Assembly (NCBI RefSeq): GCF_011761265.1
Contig: NZ_JAAOZB010000001.1
Location: 930,001 to 994,000, forward strand
Length of the DNA stretch: 64,000 nucleotides
Direction of reading: 5' to 3'
DNA from: Microbacterium halimionae
Lineage (GTDB): Bacteria > Actinomycetota > Actinomycetes > Actinomycetales > Microbacteriaceae
Below are positions 44,217 to 52,328 of this stretch, in pieces. Made by a program: the position numbers and the translations under genes. Numbering within the stretch: the first letter of the stretch is position 1; every line of letters begins with the position of its first letter. Under the pieces are notes generated by a model. It had not been told where the DNA came from, searched no databases, and was given only the letters and a program-made list of their open reading frames with translations.

Positions 44217-44990
44217 TCAGCGCGGTTTTCGCTTCACCACGAGCTGCTCGAGCAGCACAGTGAGGAAGAAGAAGAGGAGGCCGACGATGATCGAGGCGCC
44301 AACATAGGCGAAAGCGAGGGCTGAGTTTCCTGATTTGGAGTAGGTGGCAATCGCCGTTCCTAACCCATCGGCGGGGCCGCCGAAATATTCAGCAACCAGC
44401 GCCGAAATGACGGCGAGCGAACTCGCAATTCGAATACCGGTGGACAGGTACGGCATCGCTGTGGGGAGGGTTAGCTTTCGAAACCGCTGCCCACCAGACG
44501 CCCCGTATGCGGTGAAGAGGTCTCGCTCCACCTGTCGCGCCTGTCGAAGCCCCCGCAGCACGTTGATGAAGACCGGAACGAAAGCCGCAACGCCCGCAAC
44601 GATCTGGCGGCCGAACTGGCTGGACGCTCCGAACATCGTGTTGAGCAGGGGAGTGAGGGCAACGATAGGTACGACCGCGATGGCGGCAACCAGGGGCGCG
44701 GTCATTTGATCAATCGGCCGAAGCCAGACCGCGAGTCCCGCGAGAGTGACCGCAATCACCGTGCCGGCGATCAAACCCACGAGCGCGTTGCCGCCGGTGA
44801 CGAACGCGTCTTCGGCGATGATCCCGAAGTTTTCCGCGAAGGATGCAATCACCTCAACCGGGCTCGGAATCAGCTGAGTGCGCCCCAGCGGAATACCGGA
44901 CGCCACCCACCACGTCGCGAGGAGCGCAATACCCACCACGACTGGGGCCGCCACCCGGGCATAGCGCTCGGTTGTGTTGACGTAACTCAT
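44217..44990 (-). CDS. ABC transporter permease
   Basis: This 257-aa membrane protein has about six helices and the BPD_transp_1 (EAA) loop SGGQRFRKLTLPTAMPYLSTGIR. The N-terminal helix (VVVGIALLATWWVASG) is followed by IPSPVEVIASFAENFG, usual for NitT/TauT-type permeases. Its ATG overlaps the ATPase stop by four bases. It is one of two different permeases in this importer. Confidence 0.93.
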   Translation of the reverse strand: MSYVNTTERYARVAAPVVVGIALLATWWVASGIPLGRTQLIPSPVEVIASFAENFGIIAEDAFVTGGNALVGLIAGTVIAVTLAGLAVWLRPIDQMTAPLVAAIAVVPIVALTPLLNTMFGASSQFGRQIVAGVAAFVPVFINVLRGLRQARQVERDLFTAYGASGGQRFRKLTLPTAMPYLSTGIRIASSLAVISALVAEYFGGPADGLGTAIATYSKSGNSALAFAYVGASIIVGLLFFFLTVLLEQLVVKRKPR

Positions 44991-45799
44991 CGCTCGTTCG
45001 CTCTCGCTGTGGGGGCGCCGTGGAGTGCCTCGCGCACAGCTGTGACTCGTTCGAAGTACGCGGGAGATTCGCGAAGTCCCTCGCCGCGGTCGAGCCCGAA
45101 CGGGATATCGATGACGTCAGTGATGCGCCCCGGTCGCGGCGACATCACGACGACGCGGTCGGAGAGATAGACGGCTTCGGGAATGGAGTGGGTAACGAAG
45201 ACGACAGCGGCTCCAGTTTCTGCCGCAATTCGGATGAGCTCCGTCTGCATCCGCTCACGGGTCATCTCATCGAGAGCGCCGAACGGCTCGTCCATCAAGA
45301 GCAGTCGCGGTTTTGTTGCAAGCGCTCGTGCGATGGCAACGCGCTGCTGCATCCCACCCGAAAGCTCATCCGGGTAGCGCCCGCCGAAGTCGCTGAGGCT
45401 CACCATCTCGGCGAGTTCCTTGGCTCGCGCAAGGCGCTCTGCTGCGGCAACGCCGTGCAGCTCAAGCGGCAGCGCGATGTTTTGCAGCACTGTGCGCCAG
45501 GGAAGGAGCCCGGCCTGCTGAAAAGCGATGCCGTAGTCCTGATCTATCCGGGCAGCGCTCGCCGTCTGACCGAACACTTCGAGGGTGCCCGCGGTGGGGG
45601 CATCGAGGTCAGCGATCAACCGCATGAGAGTGGATTTGCCGCATCCGGACGGACCGATGAGCGAAACGAATTCGCCGGCCCCAACCGTCATATTGATCTC
45701 GCTCAGCGCGTGCACTGGACTGTCTTTTGCCCCAAATACTCTCTCGAGTCCGCTCGCTTGAACCGCGGGAGTGGAGGTTGGCAAGGGGGAATCGGTCAT
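44987..45799 (-). CDS. ABC transporter ATPase
   Basis: This 270-aa NitT/TauT-type ATPase has Walker A GPSGCGKST, signature LSGGMQQRVAIARALA, Walker B LLLMDEPFGALD and the switch histidine in VFVTHSIPEAVYLSDR. It overlaps both flanking permease genes by four bases, so the three transporter genes are translationally coupled. It energises uptake of the ligand held by the binding protein at 42985. Confidence 0.95.
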   Translation of the reverse strand: MTDSPLPTSTPAVQASGLERVFGAKDSPVHALSEINMTVGAGEFVSLIGPSGCGKSTLMRLIADLDAPTAGTLEVFGQTASAARIDQDYGIAFQQAGLLPWRTVLQNIALPLELHGVAAAERLARAKELAEMVSLSDFGGRYPDELSGGMQQRVAIARALATKPRLLLMDEPFGALDEMTRERMQTELIRIAAETGAAVVFVTHSIPEAVYLSDRVVVMSPRPGRITDVIDIPFGLDRGEGLRESPAYFERVTAVREALHGAPTARANER

Positions 45800-46677
45800 G
45801 CTGTGGCCTCTCCGCGTCGGTATTTCGTGAGGGTGGCGCCAAGGAGCGCAACCGAACCCGCGGCCACGAGCCCGAGCACGACCGCGCCAAATATTGGAGC
45901 CCAGGGGAGGGCCGGGTCAGCCGACGCCGACTGGGCCATCTGCAGCAGCATGCGCCCGAGACCGCCCCGCATGCCGATAGACACTTCGGCAACGACAGCG
46001 CCGACGACGGCGTTAGCCGCGGCGAGCCGAAGGGCTGGCAACAGGTAGGGAACGGCAGCCGGGAGCCGCAGTTGGCGAAGCGTCTGGAGGTAGCTTGCGC
46101 CGTAGCTTCGCATCAGATCGCTGTGGATCGCGTCCGGGGAGCTGAGCCCGCGAAGCGCCCCGACGGCAACGGGAAAGAATGCGAGATACGAGGCGATGAT
46201 CGCCACCGATAGCCAGTCTGGCCATGGAATGACGTTTCGATCGATCTGTGAGCCGATTCGCGACACGAGCGGCGCGAACGCGATGAGCGGCACTGTTTGC
46301 GAGACGACGATCCAGGGTAGAAGCCCCCACTCCGCAAGACGCCACCGCTGCATGAGAAGCGCGAACAGCATCCCGACCACCACACCGATGACCCAGCCGA
46401 CCGCGGCGATCCCGAGGGTCGTGACCATGCCACCGACGACAGTTAGCCAGAGCGGTGGTGTCGAAGCGCCGCTCGTGGCTTCGAACAGGCGCGCAATCAT
46501 GACCCACACATGGGGCATCGCCCGGTCATGCGTGCGCGGCAGGATTCGAAGCCCATCGCGTTCGCTGCCGATTACGACGCCATCGGCCGGACCCGCCCAC
46601 TTGTACAACTCCCACAGCGCGACGACGGCGATGACGCCGAGCGCGCCCCACGCCACTGCTCGCCACCGGGATGTCAT
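45796..46677 (-). CDS. ABC transporter permease
   Basis: This 293-aa membrane protein of BPD_transp_1 type has the EAA loop SYGASYLQTLRQLRLPAAVPYLLPALR and about six helices. It is not close in sequence to the other permease, so the transporter is probably a heterodimer. It overlaps the LLM oxidoreductase and ATPase genes by four bases on either side. Confidence 0.93.
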   Translation of the reverse strand: MTSRWRAVAWGALGVIAVVALWELYKWAGPADGVVIGSERDGLRILPRTHDRAMPHVWVMIARLFEATSGASTPPLWLTVVGGMVTTLGIAAVGWVIGVVVGMLFALLMQRWRLAEWGLLPWIVVSQTVPLIAFAPLVSRIGSQIDRNVIPWPDWLSVAIIASYLAFFPVAVGALRGLSSPDAIHSDLMRSYGASYLQTLRQLRLPAAVPYLLPALRLAAANAVVGAVVAEVSIGMRGGLGRMLLQMAQSASADPALPWAPIFGAVVLGLVAAGSVALLGATLTKYRRGEATA

Positions 46678-47690
46678 GACGTAGCCGTCACGCTTTCGCC
46701 AAGGGCGGGAATGACGGTCTCGCCGTAGACGCGCATGGTTTCTTCTTTGTTGTCGTGCTGCAGGTATCCGGCGAACTGCGTGATACCGATCGCGCGAAGC
46801 TTCTCGAGCTTTTCGATGTGCTCTTCGGCGGTGCCGAGCAGACAGAAACGGTCGATGATGTCGTCGGGTACGAAGTCGACGTGGTCGTTGTCGGCCTTGC
46901 CGTGACTGTTGTAGTCGTAGCCCTGACGCCCAGCGATGTAGTCAGTGAGGGCCTGCGGAACTTCGCTGTCTGTGCCGTATTTGGCCACGATGTCGGCGAC
47001 GTGGTTGCCCACCATGCCGCCGAACCAGCGGCACTGGTCCCGCATGTGCTGCCGGTCGTTGCCGATGTACATCGGGGCGGCAACGCAGAACGCGATCGAT
47101 TCAGGGTCACGGCCGGCGGCGGCCGCGGCATCCTTCACGACCTTGATCATCCACTCGGCGATGTCGAGGTCGGCGAGCTGCAAGATAAATCCGTCACCCA
47201 CTTCGCCGGTGAGTTTCAGCGCCATGGGGCCGTAAGCCGCCACCCACACCTCGAGCTCTGAGCCGTGGCTCCAGGGGAACTGCACCGTCGCACCGTTGTA
47301 TTCGACGGCGCGAGAGTTTCCGAGTTCGCGAATGACGTGCACCGATTCGCGAAGCTCTCGCATCGTGACGGGCTTGCCGTTCGTGACTCTCACCGCGGAG
47401 TCACCGCGACCGATGCCGCAAATCGTGCGGTTGCCATACATCTCGTTGAGAGTGGCGAAAACGGATGCCGTCACGGTCCAATCCCTAGTTGCCGGGTTCG
47501 TGACGAACGGCCCGACGGTGACGCGACGGGTCGCGGCGAGAATCGCGGAGTGGATGACGTAGGGCTCTTCCCACAGCAGGTGCGAGTCAAAGGTCCACAC
47601 GTGACTGAAGCCGTGCGCTTCGGCGAGGGTTGCGAGCTGGATTGTCCGCGCTGCGGGCGGGTTGGTTTGAAGAACGACTCCGAAGTCCAT
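46674..47690 (-). CDS. LLM-class flavin/F420-dependent oxidoreductase, role unknown
   Basis: This 338-aa luciferase-like TIM barrel has MDFGVVLQTNPPAARTIQLA, FSHVWTFDSHLLWEEPY, GPFVTNPATRDWTVTASVFA, RTICGIGRGDSAVRVTN and GDGFILQLAD. It resembles the family I recall as TIGR03842 (F420-dependent oxidoreductase, CPS_4043 type), whose function is unassigned. It lies between dihydropyrimidinase and the importer, with a four-base overlap to the permease. It could reduce or oxygenate the ring substrate before hydrolysis; no conventional dihydropyrimidine dehydrogenase (preT/preA) is in this operon. Confidence 0.88.
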   Translation of the reverse strand: MDFGVVLQTNPPAARTIQLATLAEAHGFSHVWTFDSHLLWEEPYVIHSAILAATRRVTVGPFVTNPATRDWTVTASVFATLNEMYGNRTICGIGRGDSAVRVTNGKPVTMRELRESVHVIRELGNSRAVEYNGATVQFPWSHGSELEVWVAAYGPMALKLTGEVGDGFILQLADLDIAEWMIKVVKDAAAAAGRDPESIAFCVAAPMYIGNDRQHMRDQCRWFGGMVGNHVADIVAKYGTDSEVPQALTDYIAGRQGYDYNSHGKADNDHVDFVPDDIIDRFCLLGTAEEHIEKLEKLRAIGITQFAGYLQHDNKEETMRVYGETVIPALGESVTATS

Positions 47691-47698
47691 GGGGTTCC

Positions 47699-49135
47699 TT
47701 AAATCAGGTACTGGCTCAGGCCGCGCTTGATGAACGCGCCATCGCCCTTGGCGCCGAGGTACTCGTTGTCATCGACAATGACCTTGCCTTTGGAGATCAC
47801 GGTGTCGACGTGTCCATCGATTTCGAACCCCTCCCAGGCGGAGTGATCCATGTTCATGTGGTGGGTCTTGTCGTAGCCGATCGACGTGTGCCCGTTGGGG
47901 TCGTAGATCACCACATCGCCATCGGCGCCGGGCTGGATGACACCCTTTTTGCCGTACATGCCGAACATGCGTGCGGGCGTGGTCGATGTGAGTTCCACCC
48001 AGCGTTCGAGGGTGATCTCACCCGTCACGACTCCCTGGTACATCAGGTCGAGGCGGTGCTCGACAGATCCGATACCGTTCGGAATCTTGCGGAAATCTCC
48101 GAGGCCGAGATCTTTTTGCCCCTTCATGCAGAACGGGCAGTGGTCGGTCGACACCATTTGCAGGTCGTTGGTGCGAAGGGCCCGCCACATGTGGTCTTGG
48201 TGTCCCTCGGCGCGGGAGCGTAGCGGCGTGGAACACACCCACTTCGCGCCCTCGAACGAGCCCCACTCTTCGCTCGACGCGCCCAGCTGCTCTTCGAGCG
48301 AGAGGTAGAGGTACTGCGGGCACGTTTCGCCGAAGACGTTTTGCCCCCGGTCTCGAGCAATAGCCAACTGCTCAACCGCCTGCTTCGCGCTCACGTGCAC
48401 GATGTAGAGCGGGGCCCCGGTGATGTTGCCGAGCATGATCGCTCGGTGGGTTGCTTCTTCTTCGGCCTGCCAGACGCGCGCGAGTCCGTGGTTGTAAGGG
48501 TCGGTCTTGCCTGCCGCAATCAACTGCTCGGCGAGAACGTCGATGACGGGACCGTTCTCGGCGTGCATCATCGTGAGAAGTCCGGTGTCGGCGGCGACCT
48601 GCATGGCTTTCAGGATCTTTGCGTCGTCGGAATAGAAGACGCCGGGGTACGCCATGAACATCTTGAAGCTCGTGATGCCCTCGTCGACCAGCTTCGGCAT
48701 CACGGCGAGCGAGTTGTCATCGACACCGCCGATGATCTGGTGAAAGCCGTAGTCGATGGCGCAGTTGCCCGCCGCGAGCTCATGCCATTTCGCGAGCCCA
48801 TCTTCGACGCGCTCGCCGTAGGTCTGTACAGCGAAGTCGACGATCGTGGTCGTGCCGCCCCACGCGGCTGCGCGCGTGCCCGTCTCGAACGTGTCGCTTG
48901 CGGCGGTCCCGCCAAACGGCAATTGCATGTGAGTGTGCGCATCGATGCCGCCGGGAATGACATACTTACCGCTCGCATCGATCACTCGATCAACGGATGC
49001 AGTCAGGTCGGTTCCGAGCAGTTCTGAACCAGGGCGCAGCACCGCCGCGATCTTGTCTCCGTCAAGCAGCACATCGGCGTGCGAACGTCCCGTTGCCGAG
49101 ACAACGGTTCCGCCGGTAATGAGGGTCGTAGTCAT
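47699..49135 (-). CDS. hydA: dihydropyrimidinase / D-hydantoinase
   Basis: This 478-aa cyclic amidohydrolase opens dihydrouracil, dihydrothymine or hydantoin rings. The metal centre is visible as DAHTHMQLPFGG (HxH), carboxylated lysine in TSFKMFMAYPG, histidines in MMHAENG and IVHVSAKQA, and Asp in VSTDHCPF. The length is typical. It is the second gene of the operon, 30 bp after the beta-ureidopropionase gene that handles its product and 8 bp before the LLM oxidoreductase gene. Confidence 0.94.
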   Translation of the reverse strand: MTTTLITGGTVVSATGRSHADVLLDGDKIAAVLRPGSELLGTDLTASVDRVIDASGKYVIPGGIDAHTHMQLPFGGTAASDTFETGTRAAAWGGTTTIVDFAVQTYGERVEDGLAKWHELAAGNCAIDYGFHQIIGGVDDNSLAVMPKLVDEGITSFKMFMAYPGVFYSDDAKILKAMQVAADTGLLTMMHAENGPVIDVLAEQLIAAGKTDPYNHGLARVWQAEEEATHRAIMLGNITGAPLYIVHVSAKQAVEQLAIARDRGQNVFGETCPQYLYLSLEEQLGASSEEWGSFEGAKWVCSTPLRSRAEGHQDHMWRALRTNDLQMVSTDHCPFCMKGQKDLGLGDFRKIPNGIGSVEHRLDLMYQGVVTGEITLERWVELTSTTPARMFGMYGKKGVIQPGADGDVVIYDPNGHTSIGYDKTHHMNMDHSAWEGFEIDGHVDTVISKGKVIVDDNEYLGAKGDGAFIKRGLSQYLI

Positions 49136-49165
49136 GATTGCTCCTCTGGGTGCTTTCTGGGGGGT

Positions 49166-50014
49166 TTACGGTGCGGTGATTTCGCCGTAGGAGTCCGGCC
49201 GGCGGTCACGGTAGAACTGCCAGTCGTCACGCATCTCCTGAACGAGGTCCATGTTGAGATCGCGGATGATGATCTCCTCGTCGGTGCCCGAGCCAAGGTC
49301 GCCCACATAGTTGCCGCGCGGGTCAACGATCTGACTCGTGCCGTAGAAAGTCACAGCCTCATCGCCGTACTCGTTGTCTTCGCGGCCCACGCGGTTGGGG
49401 GCAAGAACGAAGTATCCGTTCGCCACAGCGGCCGCTGGCTGCTCCACTTCCCACAGCCGGTTCGAGAGGCCGGGCTTCGTGGCATTCGGGTTGAAAGCGA
49501 GGTGTGCGCCGTTCAACCCAAGCTCGCGCCACGCTTCGGGGAAGTGGCGGTCGTAGCAAATAATGACGCCCACCTTGCCGACGGCGGTGTCAAAGACCGG
49601 GTACCCGATGTTGCCCGGGCGAAAGTAGAACTTCTCCCAGAACTTCTCGACGTGCGGAATGTGGTGCTTGCGGTACGACCCGAGAATCGTGCCGTCGGCA
49701 TCGACGACGACCGCGGTGTTGTAGTAAACGCCGGTCTGCTCTTCTTCGTAGATCGGCAAAATCATGACCATGTGCAGCTCTTTTGCAAGAGCGGCGAACC
49801 GCTGCACGATGGGCCCATCGGCCGGCTCGGCGTATCGGTAGTACTTCTTGTCTTGCGTAATACCGAAATACGGTCCGTAAAAGAGCTCTTGAAAGCAAAT
49901 GATCTCGGCGCCGGCGGCCGCGGCATCCCGAGCAAATTGCTCGTGTTTGTCGAGCATTGACTCTTTGTCGCCAGTCCAGGTGGTCTGCGTAATTGCTGCG
50001 CGTACCGTCGTCAT
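49166..50014 (-). CDS. beta-ureidopropionase / N-carbamoyl amino acid amidohydrolase
   Basis: This 282-aa nitrilase-superfamily enzyme splits an N-carbamoyl amino acid into the amino acid, CO2 and ammonia. The catalytic triad is visible: Glu in CFQELFYGPYFG, Lys in GSYRKHHIPHVEKFWEK and Cys in VIICYDRHFPEAWRELG. I chose ATG 50014 because CGGAGGC lies five bases upstream; the in-frame ATG at 50029 has no ribosome-binding site. It is the first gene of the minus-strand operon, probably under the divergent MocR-type regulator. Confidence 0.92.
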   Translation of the reverse strand: MTTVRAAITQTTWTGDKESMLDKHEQFARDAAAAGAEIICFQELFYGPYFGITQDKKYYRYAEPADGPIVQRFAALAKELHMVMILPIYEEEQTGVYYNTAVVVDADGTILGSYRKHHIPHVEKFWEKFYFRPGNIGYPVFDTAVGKVGVIICYDRHFPEAWRELGLNGAHLAFNPNATKPGLSNRLWEVEQPAAAVANGYFVLAPNRVGREDNEYGDEAVTFYGTSQIVDPRGNYVGDLGSGTDEEIIIRDLNMDLVQEMRDDWQFYRDRRPDSYGEITAP

Positions 50015-50176
50015 GGTTGCCTCCGTCATTGTGGGGAGAACCCTTGCTCAGACGGGGACCGGTGTGCGAGCCGGTAGGTCGGCCCCGTTCTGTTATCTTT
50101 CTCTCTGAACATTTCTCTTCGGTTTCGGCCTGTGACGCGGTGGTAAAGCCTGGCGCGCACTGAGAGGCAGGTGCGC

Positions 50177-51514
50177 ATGGCAATCGACGTCGAGTTTTCG
50201 GACCGCACTCCCCAAGGAATCGCGGGGGTGCTGGCCCGCCTCATCAGCGACGGGGTGCTTGCGCCCGGTGATCGACTGCCGACCGTTCGCGACATCGCTG
50301 CCGATCTCTCTGTGAGCCCGGCGACGGTGAGCGCCGCATGGCAGGCGCTCGCGCGCACGGGTCTGATCGTGTCTCGTGGGCGAGCCGGCACCTTCGTGAG
50401 AACGACGCGCCGCGACTGGTTGACGCCCCGAGTACAGGGGCTGAGCGCACGCGGCGAGAGCACAGGGTTCGATCTTTCGCTCGGCACCCCCGACCCCCTG
50501 CTACTGCCGCCTCTCGGGCCGGTGTTCGCGCGCGTGACTCCACGCGCCGAGACGGGCAGGTACCACGACCTGCCCGTGCTTCCGGAGCTTGCCGCCGTTC
50601 TTCAGAGCACGTGGCCCACGGCTGCCGAAAGCATCACCGTTGTCGATGGGGCACTCGATGGCATTTCGCGTGCGCTCGAGCAGGTCGTGAAGTTCGGCGA
50701 TCGCGTTGTCGTTGAGTCTCCTGGCTTTCCCTACTTTTTCGACCTCGTCGAAGCTGTCGGTGGCGAGGTCGTCACTGTCGAACTCGACGAGGAGGGGATC
50801 ATTCCGGCGTCGATGGCGCGTGCACTCACACTTCGACCGGCGGCTGTCATCGTGCAGCCTCGCGCACAAAACCCGACGGGGGCGTCGATGACAGCTGAAC
50901 GGGCGCGCGCGCTCGCCGAGGTGGTCAGTGCCGCGCGCGACGGAGAACACATAGTCATCATTGAAGACGACCACTCTGGTGCCATCTCGATGGCCCCCGA
51001 CGTCACGCTCGCACAGTGGCTCCCCGATCAGGTTGTGCACGTTCGCAGCTACTCGAAGTCACACGGGCCAGACCTCCGAATCGCCGCTATCGGCGGGCCC
51101 GCGCAGCTGATTGAACGAATCGTTGCGCGCCGCATGCTCGGGCCGGGCTGGACATCACGGCTCTTACAGAATGTGCTGTGGGAACTTCTCACCGACGAAG
51201 ATTCGGCGCGCGCCGTGACTCGTGCCCGCCTGACTTACCGCGCTCGGGTTGCTGCTGTCGTGAGTGCCCTCGCGCGACAAGGAATCGCCGCGCCCACTCC
51301 TGACGGCGTCAACCTGTGGCTTCCCGTTCTACAAGAGAGGGCAGCCCTTGTGCACCTCGCAGCGGCCGGTATAGCCGTCGCCGGTGGCTCGTCGTTCGTC
51401 GCGACGCGAGGGAGCACGGGAGACTTCGTGCGTGTCACCGCCGGTCTCGTCGCCGAAGGAGCGGATGCGGTCGCCTCAGAGCTGGCCGCGGCATCCCGTG
51501 CAGTACCGGTGTAG
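50177..51514 (+). CDS. MocR-type regulator (GntR HTH plus aminotransferase domain)
   Basis: This 445-aa protein fuses an N-terminal GntR winged HTH (LAPGDRLPTVRDIAADLSVSPATVSAAWQALARTG, residues ~28-62) to a class I aminotransferase domain with PLP lysine in RSYSKSHGPDLR. Such regulators sense amino compounds through PLP. It is divergent from the eight-gene catabolic operon across 162 bp, so beta-alanine or a related amino acid is a plausible effector. ATG 50177 is preferred over GTG 50171 on ribosome-site spacing. Confidence 0.92.
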   Translation: MAIDVEFSDRTPQGIAGVLARLISDGVLAPGDRLPTVRDIAADLSVSPATVSAAWQALARTGLIVSRGRAGTFVRTTRRDWLTPRVQGLSARGESTGFDLSLGTPDPLLLPPLGPVFARVTPRAETGRYHDLPVLPELAAVLQSTWPTAAESITVVDGALDGISRALEQVVKFGDRVVVESPGFPYFFDLVEAVGGEVVTVELDEEGIIPASMARALTLRPAAVIVQPRAQNPTGASMTAERARALAEVVSAARDGEHIVIIEDDHSGAISMAPDVTLAQWLPDQVVHVRSYSKSHGPDLRIAAIGGPAQLIERIVARRMLGPGWTSRLLQNVLWELLTDEDSARAVTRARLTYRARVAAVVSALARQGIAAPTPDGVNLWLPVLQERAALVHLAAAGIAVAGGSSFVATRGSTGDFVRVTAGLVAEGADAVASELAAASRAVPV

Positions 51515-51518
51515 GTGA

Positions 51519-52007
51519 CTACTCGGTGCGATCGCGCCACGTCGGGGCAAGCGCGCGAATGCGAATGGAGCGCCACTGCCACGCGGCCCACATGACCGGC
51601 CAGATGAGTGGTGCGATAGCGCCGCGAATCACGAGGCGGTCGCGCCAGATGCTCTTCGACGGGTCGCCGGGAACGGCTGAGATCGCCATTTGGTGATCCC
51701 ACACGTCGAGGGTTGCGAGGGGGCCGGTGAGTGGCATCCCACTGTCTCGAAAAATGCGGACGCGGCCGTTTGCGTCTTCGGTTTCGCGATCGCTGATGGC
51801 AATGAGCTGCCGGCCCATCGGGATGAGCCCGCCGAGGTAAAGCCCGACGCCTGCACTGTCGCCGGAGACCCAGCTCGTGGGGAGCGGCGCAAGCGGCTGC
51901 ATGTCGACGAACGGTCCGTAGAGTTCGGCGACGGCTCTGGGCGAATGGAGCGCGCGCCATGCCGCGTCGGCGTCGCAGTCGATGACGAACTTCAGCACAA
52001 TGCGCAT
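51519..52007 (-). CDS. SRPBCC-fold protein
   Basis: This 162-aa protein begins MRIVLKFVIDCDADAAWRAL, the usual opening of polyketide-cyclase/START-like (SRPBCC) proteins. It continues with a VWDHQMAISAVPGD strand region and a C-terminal helix LIWPVMWAAWQWRSIRIRAL, which is hydrophobic enough to contact lipids. The ligand is unknown. It converges with the mocR gene four bases away. Confidence 0.82.
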   Translation of the reverse strand: MRIVLKFVIDCDADAAWRALHSPRAVAELYGPFVDMQPLAPLPTSWVSGDSAGVGLYLGGLIPMGRQLIAISDRETEDANGRVRIFRDSGMPLTGPLATLDVWDHQMAISAVPGDPSKSIWRDRLVIRGAIAPLIWPVMWAAWQWRSIRIRALAPTWRDRTE

Positions 52008-52328
52008 GCCCCCAGTGTCGCACCCCCTGTCCTCCCGGTCCGCGCCCCCGGTCCCGGTTCTCCCTTTCTCCCCTTCCATCTCGCCGAAACGCTGCTCTTG
52101 GCCCGCAACACGCCGCCCTCCTCCTGGTGGCCTCGGCGTGTTGCCTCGGCGAGCAGCGTTTCGGCGAATGGCAAGGGGTTGGTGGCGGGGCGCTCTGCGG
52201 GATTCATGTGATCGATCCACGGCGTTCACCAACTGTTCCTCAACACTCTCAGCTGGCGCATTTCGTCTCGATAGGTTCTTCGCGGCGCGCTCCCCCCGGT
52301 GCGCCGTGTGAAAGGAGTTCTCACCCGA
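52008..52328. other. intergenic region with nested palindrome and leader
   Basis: It holds copy B of the 89-bp nested palindrome and then the upstream region of the secreted-protein gene, with AAGGAG at 52312-52317. No clear promoter hexamers can be assigned. Confidence 0.6.
52080..52168. repeat. 89-bp nested palindrome, copy B
   Basis: It has the same outer (CTCGCCGAAACGCTGCTC / GAGCAGCGTTTCGGCGAA) and inner (CAACACGCCG / CGGCGTGTTG) arms and the same element lengths (18-8-10-18-10-7-18) as copy A, but different loop and spacer bases. This copy lies between divergent genes, so it is not simply a terminator. Confidence 0.9.
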
